Shown here piece by piece: positions 18,967-26,550 of a stretch of DNA of 64,000 nt. Numbering within the stretch: position 1 is the stretch's first letter; every line of letters begins with the position of its first letter. The translations under genes and the position numbers were made by a program. The DNA lies in assembly GCA_023474345.1 (NCBI GenBank), contig JAMCXS010000019.1, forward strand, positions 1-64,000, read 5' to 3'. The DNA comes from Acidobacteriota bacterium. Lineage in GTDB: Bacteria > Acidobacteriota > Terriglobia > UBA7540. Under the pieces are notes generated by a model that was not told where the DNA came from, made no database searches, and worked only from the letters and a program-made list of their open reading frames with translations.

Positions 18967-19415
18967 TTCTCGCTTATCACCCCTTTTACAGGGTTTGGGG
19001 ACTGCCCCATATATTCAACAAAATTAGAACTTGTCTCCTCGAGTCGCACTTTCTCGAGACGGGCTAACCCGCGTCCATTGAGTTTGTCCCAGAGCAAATT
19101 GAAGATCTCAACACACAGATTCTCGGTGGTGGGCACTCGCCCTTTGAAATTCGCGACATCCAGGTTCAAGTGAGCATGATCGAACCGCTCCAGGATCTCC
19201 TGCTCAACGATCCGGTCCAGTGTCTCCAAGTCGATCAACATCCCGGTAGACGCATCAATGGGGCCGCACACCGTAACCTCAACGGTGTAATTATGCCCGT
19301 GCCCGTAAGGATTGTTGCACTTGCCGTAGAGACGCGCGTTCTCCTCCGTGCTGAGCGCTTCGTTGTGCAGGCGGTGCGCTGCAGAAAATCGGTAGCGGCG
19401 TGTCAGAAAAACCAT
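18963..19415 (-). CDS. 6-pyruvoyl-tetrahydropterin synthase family protein, copy 1
   Basis: This 150-aa enzyme should act on dihydroneopterin triphosphate. The zinc ligands are in FSAAHRL and YGHGHNY. The catalytic Cys lies in [13 protein letters not shown], and the Glu motif is [11 protein letters not shown]. The CNNPxGHGHNY form resembles the PTPS branch (tetrahydrobiopterin synthesis) more than E. coli QueD. QueD activity (6-carboxytetrahydropterin) cannot be excluded. It overlaps folE by four bases and the second copy by one base. A Pro-containing C-terminal tail (about 130-150) is absent from copy 2. Confidence 0.9.
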   Translation of the reverse strand: MVFLTRRYRFSAAHRLHNEALSTEENARLYGKCNNPYGHGHNYTVEVTVCGPIDASTGMLIDLETLDRIVEQEILERFDHAHLNLDVANFKGRVPTTENLCVEIFNLLWDKLNGRGLARLEKVRLEETSSNFVEYMGQSPNPVKGVISEK

Positions 19416-19822
19416 TATTCCCCGTAATAATCGACGTATAGGTCCTGCGTCTCGTACAGACGTATACGATGCAGTCGGCCGGAAGGAAGTTTTTCTGCAA
19501 GAAGATTCCAGATTTCCACGGCGATATTTTCCGTGGTCGGAATCCTGGTCGCAAATATCGGGACTTCCCGGTTCAGGAATCGGTGGTCCATAACCCGCAG
19601 GACTTCGTTTTCGAGCACGTTTTTCAACTCCTTGAGGTCGAGGACCATGCCGGTGGTTTCATCTATCTCGCCGGCCACGGTAACTTCAAGCGTGTAATTG
19701 TGCCCATGGCCATGAGGGTTGTTGCATTTGCCGAAAATCCGGCGATTTTCCTCGGCGCTCAACTGCGGATTCTGGTAAAAGTGTGAAGCCGAAAACTCAG
19801 CGCGCCGCGTAAGATAAATCAT
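19415..19822 (-). CDS. 6-pyruvoyl-tetrahydropterin synthase family protein, copy 2
   Basis: A paralogue of the adjacent gene, 135 aa, with the same zinc (FSASHFY, HGHGHNY), Cys (GKCNNPHGHGHNY) and Glu (IPTTENIAVEIW) motifs, so both copies look catalytically intact. Stop and start of the two copies overlap by one base. Two active-looking tandem copies with folE suggest either a heteromeric enzyme or two different pterin products (for example biopterin and a deazapurine precursor). No sepiapterin reductase, queC or queE is present in the window. Confidence 0.9.
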   Translation of the reverse strand: MIYLTRRAEFSASHFYQNPQLSAEENRRIFGKCNNPHGHGHNYTLEVTVAGEIDETTGMVLDLKELKNVLENEVLRVMDHRFLNREVPIFATRIPTTENIAVEIWNLLAEKLPSGRLHRIRLYETQDLYVDYYGE

Positions 19823-20931
19823 CCTGTTCTCCGTCCCTGCCCCGATGCCTGATATTTACGGCCCTTCCAGCGAACTCCGCCCGCCACGCCGTAGGCCCAC
19901 ATCGAATTCAGCAGAAGCAGGCCGTAGAGCCCCGACCCCAGGAATTCGTAGGCCGAAAGCCTGCTATCAAAACCCAGCCGACGCAGTTCCCGGTGATAGT
20001 TCCATTGTCGCAGAATCGCGCTGGCAAAGCATAGCACAGCAGCAATAGGCGTCGTCCGGCCTCCCACACGCGCCGCAGCCAGAGCCGCAAAAGCCACGAA
20101 TGCCAGCGGAAGAAACACACCCAGAATTAATGTTCTGGCCAGTGCTTTTAACATCGGCCATCGCTTCCGCCCGTACAGCAAATAAAGATTCTTGCTCCAG
20201 CCCTGCCACATCTCGCGGAAAGTGCCGTACATGCGCGTCCGGACCCATCGGGCGCCCGGCAGGAAAACAAGCTTCCCGCCCGACGTTTTCACGAGCCGGG
20301 CCAGTTCAACATCGTCCAGGATTTCACCCCGCACCTCTCGGTGCCCACCAACCCTATTGTAAACGCTTCGCCGGACCAGCAGGTATTGTCCGTTCGCGGC
20401 GGCGCGCGGCGATGCCGGATCGGACACTTCTTCAAATGGGAAAAGTTTCGCCAATTGCACGAAGACAAAAGGAATGATCGCCTTTTCCCACCAGGTCGGC
20501 GTCTGCTGGCCCGGGGAAAGCGAAAGCAGATCGGTATTTTCAGCCCTGGCGCGAGAAAGCAGCGCCTCCAGGCTGCCTGGCAGATGTTCTGTATCAGCGT
20601 CGGTAAAGAGCAGCCACTCGCCCTTAGCTGTTGCCGCTCCCGCCGCCGACGCGTGGTTCTTCCCCACCCAACCCTCAGGCAAGTAGTCAAGTCGGATGAC
20701 GCGAAGCAGCGGAATCTCCTGCCCAAGCGTAGCCAGTATCTCACTCGTCCGGTCGTTCGAGTCGTCGTCAACCACGATGATTTCTCGAACTCCTTTTTGG
20801 GTGGCAATCGACCGGACGGCGCGCTCGATATTCTGTTCTTCGTTTCGAGCTGGGACGATTACGGATACGCTGCCGGAATCGTTCCCATCCCTTACCAGAT
20901 GCTCTTTTTTGTGATTGAACGCTGCGGTCAC
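19819..20931 (-). CDS. Family 2 glycosyltransferase, membrane anchored
   Basis: The GT-A fold starts with SVIVPARNEEQNIERAV and has DDDSNDRT, the DxD-type FTDADTEH, and GEILDDVELARLVK, followed by WQGWSKN. C-terminal hydrophobic segments (from about 285) anchor it in the membrane. The arrangement is similar to glycosyltransferases of the hopanoid and carotenoid type (HpnB/CrtQ-like); the acceptor is unknown. The track start at 21054 would run antisense through the tlpA start, so the GTG at 20931 (370 aa) is preferred, though it lacks an obvious ribosome site. Its stop overlaps the next start (ATGA), making it the first gene of the pterin operon. Confidence 0.83.
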   Translation of the reverse strand: MTAAFNHKKEHLVRDGNDSGSVSVIVPARNEEQNIERAVRSIATQKGVREIIVVDDDSNDRTSEILATLGQEIPLLRVIRLDYLPEGWVGKNHASAAGAATAKGEWLLFTDADTEHLPGSLEALLSRARAENTDLLSLSPGQQTPTWWEKAIIPFVFVQLAKLFPFEEVSDPASPRAAANGQYLLVRRSVYNRVGGHREVRGEILDDVELARLVKTSGGKLVFLPGARWVRTRMYGTFREMWQGWSKNLYLLYGRKRWPMLKALARTLILGVFLPLAFVAFAALAAARVGGRTTPIAAVLCFASAILRQWNYHRELRRLGFDSRLSAYEFLGSGLYGLLLLNSMWAYGVAGGVRWKGRKYQASGQGRRTG

Positions 20932-20967
20932 GGGTGCAACAAAGCGATTATAATGGAGCTTGGCATC

Positions 20968-21504
20968 ATGAGTAAAATCACGATCGCAAAGTGGGTTGTA
21001 GTTGGGCTCGCTGGGGTGGTTATTCTGTGGCTCGTTTTGCGTCCCCATTCCCACGGCCCCGTTGTCCTGGGTGATTCCGCCCCTGCCTTTACTCTGCCGC
21101 GCCTGCCGTCGGGAAATCTATCGCTTCGAGATTTTCGTGGCAAAGTTGTCATTCTAAACTTCTGGGCCACCTGGTGTCCGCCCTGCGTCATGGAAACACC
21201 CAGCCTTGAGAAATTTTACTCTGAGCTGAAATCCGACGGGGTTAGCGTCATCGGTGTCAGCGTCGACCAGAGCGGGCAGCAACTTCGGCAATTCGTTAAA
21301 GAATACCATCTCACTTATCCCATCGCTCGCGACCCCAACGCCGCACTCGCCCACCGCTACGGCACCTACAAATTTCCTGAAACCTACATCATCGGCCGCG
21401 ACGGCCATGTCGCCGAAAAGATCATTGGCACAACGGATTGGGTTGACCCGCGCATGATCGCCTTCGTCAAATCGCTCACCAACAACCGCCAAGCCTCGCG
21501 GTGA
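20968..21504 (+). CDS. TlpA-like thiol-disulfide oxidoreductase
   Basis: An N-terminal membrane anchor (about 5-25) precedes a thioredoxin-fold domain with the redox motif WATWCPPC near residue 71, followed by GVSVDQSG and FPETYIIGRDG. Such proteins reduce or shuffle disulfides in the periplasm, for example in cytochrome c maturation. The track ORF starts far upstream inside the antisense GT gene. ATG 20968 with GGAG nine bases upstream gives 178 aa. A perfect TATAAT occurs at 20949-20954 but no good -35 accompanies it. The gene is divergent from the pterin operon. A hairpin terminator lies downstream. Confidence 0.87.
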   Translation: MSKITIAKWVVVGLAGVVILWLVLRPHSHGPVVLGDSAPAFTLPRLPSGNLSLRDFRGKVVILNFWATWCPPCVMETPSLEKFYSELKSDGVSVIGVSVDQSGQQLRQFVKEYHLTYPIARDPNAALAHRYGTYKFPETYIIGRDGHVAEKIIGTTDWVDPRMIAFVKSLTNNRQASR

Positions 21505-21573
21505 TCATTGGCACCAGACCGACACCGTGCCGTGAACATTTTATGCGTGGGCTGGCGCGGATCCCTAACAATT

Positions 21574-21654
21574 GGTAGCCGCGACGGTGGGTTCCCCGTC
21601 GCGGGCCTTTTTGCCATCAAAAACCCGCGACACAAAAACCAGTGTCGCGGCTAC
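21574..21654. repeat. GTAGCCGCGAC inverted repeat pair with back-to-back terminators
   Basis: GGTAGCCGCGAC (21574-21585) reappears as its exact complement at 21643-21654. Each arm carries its own hairpin: CCGCGACGG...CCGTCGCGG followed by TTTTT on the plus strand (21579-21612), and CCGCGACAC...GTGTCGCGG preceded by AAAAA, which terminates on the minus strand. A related unit follows the P-type ATPase at 44754-44841. Confidence 0.65.
21579..21612 (+). terminator. Intrinsic terminator after tlpA-like gene
   Basis: A 9-bp GC-rich stem (CCGCGACGG/CCGTCGCGG) with an 8-base loop is followed by GGCCTTTTT. It is 75 bases past the stop codon and forms one half of the inverted repeat pair above. Confidence 0.6.
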
Positions 21655-21687
21655 CACTAACCCCAAAGCCGCGGAGCGGCGACAGCG

Positions 21688-21846
21688 GGTAGCGCAGAGT
21701 CTCGTTGTCCAGAGACTCTGCGGTTTATAAGGCATGCAATAATATGTAAGAAAGAGCGTGCGTTCGGAGTATGCTCACAAAGGCAAAGGCAGCTAGTGTG
21801 CTCGGCGGAAATGCCGCAGAGTTTCAAAACTCGAAGTTCTGCTACC
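21688..21846. mobile_element. MITE-like element, copy 1
   Basis: This 159-bp unit begins GGTAGCGCAGAGTCTC and ends TTCTGCTACC, an imperfect terminal inverted repeat. Just inside the left end is a perfect 11-bp hairpin (CGCAGAGTCTC, 8-base loop, its complement; 21693-21722). A second unit with the same architecture is at 55855-56025. No coding capacity is present and no matching transposase lies in the window. Confidence 0.45.
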
Positions 21847-22012
21847 AGCTACCTGCCGGGTTCACGCATCGCGCCAGCAATTGAGCGGCGCCGAACTGGC
21901 GGTTTTGGCTGAGGCGACCCACGGGCGGCGGCTGGCGCGGGTGTCCTACACCGCAGTCCTTGTACGGGTGGCGCAGAGACGCCACCCTCCGTTTCCTCTC
22001 CGGGAAGCGGAA

Positions 22013-22861
22013 TCACCGGCTTTCAACCAAAGCGGCGCTGTAAATGCGCGCCGGGCTGCCCGTCTGAGAACGCGGCGCTGCTTGAGGCGAAGCGACGCGT
22101 ATGACCGGAGCAGGCTGGGAGCCGAAATGGTGCCATTGGCCGTCCGCGCCAGAGGCGCTGTAAATGCGCGCCGGGCTGCCCGTCTGAGAACGCGGCGCTG
22201 CTTGAGGCGAAGCGACGCGTATGACCGGAGCGGGCTGGGAGCCGAAATGGTGCCATTGGCCGTCCGCTACGTAGGTTCCGGGCGTTGCCGGCGATGTACT
22301 CCTTTGGGAATATATCGAAGGATCTGCTCCAACCGGCGTCGGGTCGGGCGGACCATAAGCAGCGCCATACCCAAGCATCGGGTAATTGTACGGACCGTAA
22401 GGGTACCAGGGGTAAGCCGAGTAGCCAGGATAGTACGAATAGTAGGGGTAGTAGGAATAGTAGGGATATCCGTAACTACCATACGCCCAATAAGGCCAGT
22501 AGGCCCATGGCCCCCATCCTAACCCGAAGGAGATCCCCCAACCGCCCCCGTAGCCGTAACCCCGTCCATATCCCCAGCCACCGTATCCGCCTGAGAAACC
22601 CCCATAACCACCGCGGAACCAGCCGCCACCGTAACCACCGTGAAATCCTCCGCGACCATAGCCATACCCGCCGTGGAAACCGCTGCCATGGAAGCCACCG
22701 CCGTGGAAACCGCTGCCATGGAAGCCTCCACCACGGAAACCGCCGCCGTGGAAGCCTCCGCCATGGAAGCCTCCGCCTCTACCACCTCGGGCCCAGGTGT
22801 TTATGCCGGCGGCACAGAAGGCAATTGCCAACGACAATAGAACGATATCCAACCTGCGCAT
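22013..22861 (-). CDS. Secreted Gly/His/Phe-rich repeat protein
   Basis: A signal peptide (about 1-29, ending TWA) is followed by repeats of GGGFHGG/GSGFHGG, then a long Gly/Tyr-rich low-complexity part, then a C-terminal region with a perfect 38-40-residue duplication (units starting ADGQWHHFGSQP). AGGAGG precedes the ATG with good spacing. No catalytic motif is seen. Gly/Tyr/His-rich exported proteins can be surface or matrix components or metal binders through the many histidines; which applies here is not known. The antisense ORFs over it arise from its base composition. It has no operon partner. Confidence 0.75.
   Translation of the reverse strand: MRRLDIVLLSLAIAFCAAGINTWARGGRGGGFHGGGFHGGGFRGGGFHGSGFHGGGFHGSGFHGGYGYGRGGFHGGYGGGWFRGGYGGFSGGYGGWGYGRGYGYGGGWGISFGLGWGPWAYWPYWAYGSYGYPYYSYYPYYSYYPGYSAYPWYPYGPYNYPMLGYGAAYGPPDPTPVGADPSIYSQRSTSPATPGTYVADGQWHHFGSQPAPVIRVASPQAAPRSQTGSPARIYSASGADGQWHHFGSQPAPVIRVASPQAAPRSQTGSPARIYSAALVESR
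22034..22267. repeat. 120-bp tandem duplication inside the Gly-rich gene
   Basis: A segment starting GGCGCTGTAAATGCGCGCC at 22034 repeats at 22154, a period of 120 bp (40 codons, frame kept). Over the 114 bases compared only one base differs (GAGCAGGC versus GAGCGGGC), so the duplication is recent. Confidence 0.9.
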
Positions 22862-23073
22862 ATGCCCCTCCTGTTTGGAAGCGTAGCACCCTTTCTGGCC
22901 TAAACCAACCGGTGATGAGTGACCCTACAGGAGCGGATTTCCTCAACTCACCTATCCCAAAAGTGCTCGTTTTCGACACCCGCGAAAAACATCGCTGAGC
23001 CGGACTCCACAGTTGCTCCCTATGCGATGCATTTTAGGGCAGAGAACCGGCGCTCATGGTACGGAATTGCTTG

Positions 23074-24219
23074 TTAGAGGCGGCCATCGCCCAAAGGGAA
23101 GGAGGCGTGAGCTGTGAGGGAGTGGTCGGCCTGTTCGCCCCTCACCAACTTATAGTATCCAGCCGCGGCAATCATGGCGGCATTGTCAGTGGAAAGCGTC
23201 GGGGAGGGGAAGAAAACCCCGAAGTTGTGTTCCTGCGCTGCCTGAGAAAAACGTTGCCGCAGAAGGGAATTACATGCCACTCCGCCCGATACGAAAATGG
23301 TGTTGACTTTTGTCTCCAACGCAGCCGCGATTGTGCGCTGAACCAAATCGGTGATTGCCGCCTCCTGAAAACTTGCCACCATGTCGAGGGTCGCCTGGGA
23401 GCAATGGGCTCGGAGGTCTTCACTATTTAGCTGATTCCTGAGGCTCTTACGCCATGCCTCGCGTTCTTCCGCTTCCGAGGCCAACGGCGTTCCCCGCACG
23501 CGATACAGGACCGCCGTTTTCAGACCCGAAAAGCTGAAATCGAGAGGGTTGCCTTTCATGCGGATACGCCCCAAGTCGTAGGCATGCGGATTGCCGTAAC
23601 GAGCCAGACGGTCGATAACCGGTCCTCCTGGATAGCCCAGGGCAAGCAGCTTGGCGACCTTGTCGAACGCCTCGCCGGCTGCGTCATCTCGCGATTGTCC
23701 CATGCGATGGTAAGAGAACAGCGGGGCGATGGCACCCTGGGAGGCACTAATTTCGACTCGGAACAGGATTGTATGTCCGCCGGAAACAACGAGAGTTACG
23801 TTTGGGAAACTGGAGCTGAGAACCGATGGGCCTGCCTGCTTTTGCGCGGCGTTGTGGAGTAGTACGGCGTGAATGTGGCCCTCCAGATGGTTGACTCCGA
23901 CCAGTGGTTTCTTCAGAGAGAGAGCCAACGCCTTACCATACACTAGCCCGACCAGCAGCGAACCGATCAGGCCCGGCCCTTCCGTGACCGCGACGCCTTC
24001 GATTTCCCCGAGGCTGACGCCGGCCTGGCGGCATGCTTCATCAACTACCGGAACGATTTTCCTCAGGTGTTCGCGGGACGCAAGTTCAGGCACAACCCCG
24101 CCGAACTTTTCGTGAATTGGAATCTGCGACGCGACCACGCTTGAGAGGATGCGCGTGCCGTCCGCTACCACGGCGGCTGCCGTCTCGTCGCAACTGGATT
24201 CGATGCCCAGGAGCAACAT
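23074..24219 (-). CDS. tsaD: tRNA N6-threonylcarbamoyladenosine transferase TsaD
   Basis: TsaD transfers the threonylcarbamoyl group to A37 of tRNAs that read ANN codons, together with TsaB and TsaE. The 381-aa protein begins MLLLGIESSCDETA and has the metal-binding NHLEGHIHAVLL (HxxxH), the nucleotide-binding VSGGHTILF and SGGVACNSLLR segments, and DNAAMIAAAG near the end. The length is slightly above the usual 335-345 aa, because of an insertion around 120-160 and a C-terminal tail. It is divergent from galU. Confidence 0.96.
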   Translation of the reverse strand: MLLLGIESSCDETAAAVVADGTRILSSVVASQIPIHEKFGGVVPELASREHLRKIVPVVDEACRQAGVSLGEIEGVAVTEGPGLIGSLLVGLVYGKALALSLKKPLVGVNHLEGHIHAVLLHNAAQKQAGPSVLSSSFPNVTLVVSGGHTILFRVEISASQGAIAPLFSYHRMGQSRDDAAGEAFDKVAKLLALGYPGGPVIDRLARYGNPHAYDLGRIRMKGNPLDFSFSGLKTAVLYRVRGTPLASEAEEREAWRKSLRNQLNSEDLRAHCSQATLDMVASFQEAAITDLVQRTIAAALETKVNTIFVSGGVACNSLLRQRFSQAAQEHNFGVFFPSPTLSTDNAAMIAAAGYYKLVRGEQADHSLTAHASFPLGDGRL

Positions 24220-24343
24220 GCGTCTAACCTATTGAGGTATCTTAGCATGCTTAAGCAAAACGATGTTTTGACTGCAGTGTAACATTGGCGATAGACTGAA
24301 GACTTTCAGGGACAATGCATCGACAATCTTTAGAGAGATGACC

Positions 24344-25222
24344 ATGAAGATTCGTAAAGCTGTGCTACCCGTGGCCGGACTGGGGACGAGATTTCTGCCG
24401 GCGACCAAGGCGCAACCGAAAGAAATGCTTCCCATCGTAGACAAGCCCCTCGTGCAATACGCAGTTGAAGAAGTGGCTGCATCCGGCATTCCCACAACGA
24501 TATTTGTGACAGGCCGCGGCAAGACGGCCATTGAAAATCACTTTGATGTTTCTTTCGAGCTGGAGCACGAACTTGCCGGCCGCGGCAAGGAGGACCTGCG
24601 CAAGCAAGTGCGCGAAATCTCGAAACTGTGCGACGTTGTCTATCTCCGCCAAAAGCACCCACGAGGGTTGGGGCATGCAGTTCTGATGGCGCGCCATCTG
24701 GTCGGGGACGACTCGTTCGCGGTTGTGCTCTCCGATGACGTGATCGATAGCCGTGTTCCCTGTTTGAAGCAAATGACCGACGTTTTTGCGGAACTCAACG
24801 GCTGCATCCTGGCGGTTGAGCGGGTTGAAAAATCAGCCGTGGGAAACTATGGGATTATTGATGCCGAGCCCGTTCCAAACTCAAAGTGGCATGGGCGTTT
24901 ATTCCGAATCAGAAACATGGTCGAAAAGCCTTCTCCCGCAGAAGCTCCTTCGAATTTGGCCATCATTGGCCGGTATATTTTGACTCCCACGATCTTCAAA
25001 AAGCTTGCTGCAACTCGGCGAGGCAAGGGAGGCGAGGTGCAGTTGACAGACGCACTCAAGAGCTTGCTCGACGACGAACCGGTCTACGGATTGATCTTCG
25101 AAGGGAAACGTTACGACGCAGGCGACAAGCTCGGCTTTCTTAAGGCCACAGTCGAGTTTGCCCTGAAGGAACCGAACCTCGGAAAACATTTTCGCAAGTA
25201 CCTCAAATCGCTCGATCCTTAG
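24344..25222 (+). CDS. galU: UTP-glucose-1-phosphate uridylyltransferase
   Basis: GalU makes UDP-glucose from UTP and glucose-1-phosphate for cell-surface glycans. The nucleotide-binding start KAVLPVAGLGTRFLPATKAQPKEMLPIVDKP is typical. VLSDDVI and EKPSPAEAPSNLAIIGRYIL carry further active-site residues. ATG 24344 (292 aa) is preferred to 24338 because GAGAG is better spaced for it. Upstream, TTGACT (24268-24273) with TAGACT (24292-24297, 18-base spacer) could be its promoter. Confidence 0.95.
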   Translation: MKIRKAVLPVAGLGTRFLPATKAQPKEMLPIVDKPLVQYAVEEVAASGIPTTIFVTGRGKTAIENHFDVSFELEHELAGRGKEDLRKQVREISKLCDVVYLRQKHPRGLGHAVLMARHLVGDDSFAVVLSDDVIDSRVPCLKQMTDVFAELNGCILAVERVEKSAVGNYGIIDAEPVPNSKWHGRLFRIRNMVEKPSPAEAPSNLAIIGRYILTPTIFKKLAATRRGKGGEVQLTDALKSLLDDEPVYGLIFEGKRYDAGDKLGFLKATVEFALKEPNLGKHFRKYLKSLDP

Positions 25223-25341
25223 GCAAGAGGCGACGATGCCGTTCTTGTATTTGAGCCAAGGCGGCTTACCCTGCTAATGCACTGTTTTCTACTGTCGAGG
25301 GGAAGAACTCCAGGGCATCGGAAGCCACGGCAGGAGGAAAG

Positions 25342-25827
25342 ATGAAGGATGATCAAGCGTCCTTACGCAAGCACTTAGCTTATTTACTCCAAGGCGGCGG
25401 CGCGCACGTCGATTTCGATACGGCTGTTGCCAAGTTTCCTGCAGCGCTGCAAGGAGTAAAGCCGGCAGGGATTCCACACACAGCATGGCGATTGCTTGAG
25501 CATATGCGGATCGCCCAATGGGATGTCCTGGAATTCAGCCGAAATCCCAAACACGCATCTCCCGAATTCCCGGAGGGATACTGGCCCCGGGGAGATGCGC
25601 CTCCCAGCAGGAACTCCTGGGCGCAATCCGTGAGAGCCTTTCGCCGGGATCTTAAGGAAATGCAAGACCTGGTGGCTGACCCTGCGACCGACCTTCTTGC
25701 GAGAATTGCCCACGCAGACGGGCAAACCATTTTACGGGAGGCGTTGCTGGTCGCCGACCACAACGCATATCACTTGGGAGAACTCGTTACGGTCCGGCGC
25801 TTGTTGGGGGCTTGGCCGGAAGGCTGA
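25342..25827 (+). CDS. DinB-fold (DfsB-like) metal-dependent protein
   Basis: The 161-aa protein is a four-helix DinB/YfiT-type bundle. Three His expected to bind a metal are visible: one in HTAWRLLEH (about residue 51) and two in HNAYHLGE (about 138-142). Members of this superfamily include thiol-dependent S-transferases and many uncharacterised proteins. No partner is obvious. GGAGGAAAG precedes the ATG. It follows galU on the same strand at a 119-base distance. Confidence 0.8.
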   Translation: MKDDQASLRKHLAYLLQGGGAHVDFDTAVAKFPAALQGVKPAGIPHTAWRLLEHMRIAQWDVLEFSRNPKHASPEFPEGYWPRGDAPPSRNSWAQSVRAFRRDLKEMQDLVADPATDLLARIAHADGQTILREALLVADHNAYHLGELVTVRRLLGAWPEG

Positions 25828-25901
25828 AGGATCCTTGAAACACAAGCGGACGGCTCGCCAGCCGATGGCACAGGATTTTCTTCCCGTTATGGCGCCAGGT
25901 T

Positions 25902-26204
25902 CTATTTGCTCGAGGACGATGTGGGCTCGACCGATTTGCTAGCGGACGAGGAAGATGTTTCCCCAGACTTTGCGGATTCCGTTGCCGATGACCGGTTGGA
26001 TCTTCGGCCCCCCTCGCTCGATGACTTTCGGGCATAGTCAGTCACATACCATCCTGTCCCCTTGAACTGAATCGCAGGGGCGGAAATGATGCGGGCCAGC
26101 TCACCGCCGCAAGCTTCACAAGTTGTTAAAGGGGAATCACTGAACTTCTGTATCTTCTCGATTCGCGAACCACACTTGCCACACTTATATTCGTATAGAG
26201 GCAA
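25902..26204 (-). CDS. FmdB-family zinc ribbon protein
   Basis: The first 45 residues form the FmdB zinc ribbon, with CGKCG and CEACGG Cys pairs. The rest is a Ser-rich low-complexity tail. The start is decided by the sequence: AGGAGG lies 5 bases before a TTG at 26204, which yields MPLYEYKCGKCG, the standard family start. The GTG at 26210 in the track overlaps the ribosome site. The 100-aa product probably binds nucleic acid or a regulator; its role in general is unsettled. Confidence 0.88.
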   Translation of the reverse strand: MPLYEYKCGKCGSRIEKIQKFSDSPLTTCEACGGELARIISAPAIQFKGTGWYVTDYARKSSSEGGRRSNRSSATESAKSGETSSSSASKSVEPTSSSSK

Positions 26205-26524
26205 TGCCACCTCCTAATTACAGCAAAAATAAATTATAACAACGCATTCAAACGGCAGTCAAAAAAGAACACGCGCTACGCTCCCTTTTTCAGATGCAAA
26301 TCCCATTGTTTCAGGGCATTGGTGTGTGCAGAGACGAAGATCCCATCAACGAAGAGGAAATTTCATCTGGCTGAGTTTCAAAAAGCTGAGGCAGCCGGAA
26401 ACCTGCCGTAGCATACAAAGAAGTAAGCGAAAAACTCCCTCAGACTGACGGCCAGGCTCCGTTTCAGGAAACAGCAGAGCCTGTTTTTGGACAATGTTAG
26501 GGATTACTTTATCCCGGAAGATTT
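26205..26524. other. Intergenic region between fmdB and tamB
   Basis: No gene was seen. It contains one imperfect hairpin (GGCTC...GAGCC near 26453-26483, followed by TGTTTTT) that could terminate plus-strand transcription. Confidence 0.4.
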
Positions 26525-26550
26525 GAAGCGTTTCTTACCTGAAACGCTTC
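26525..26550 (-). repeat. Perfect hairpin around the tamB stop codon
   Basis: GAAGCGTTTC (26525-26534) and its exact complement (26541-26550) enclose a 6-base loop that contains the tamB TAA stop (26535-26537). There is no U-tract, so it is not a standard terminator; it may protect the mRNA 3' end. Confidence 0.6.

Noticed and set aside
20341-20967. Long N-terminal extension of the TlpA-like ORF
   Set aside because: It is antisense to the glycosyltransferase gene; the ribosome site and membrane anchor support ATG 20968.
21881-22522. 213-aa plus-strand ORF with Arg-rich repeats
   Set aside because: Shadow of the 120-bp duplication in the minus-strand secreted protein gene.
22285-22998. 237-aa plus-strand ORF rich in Arg, His and Ser
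   Set aside because: Antisense to the Gly-rich repeat gene; its composition is the mirror of those repeats.
24220-24343. Riboswitch or RNA leader between tsaD and galU
   Set aside because: Only a modest promoter-like pair was found; no conserved RNA motif is visible in 124 bases.
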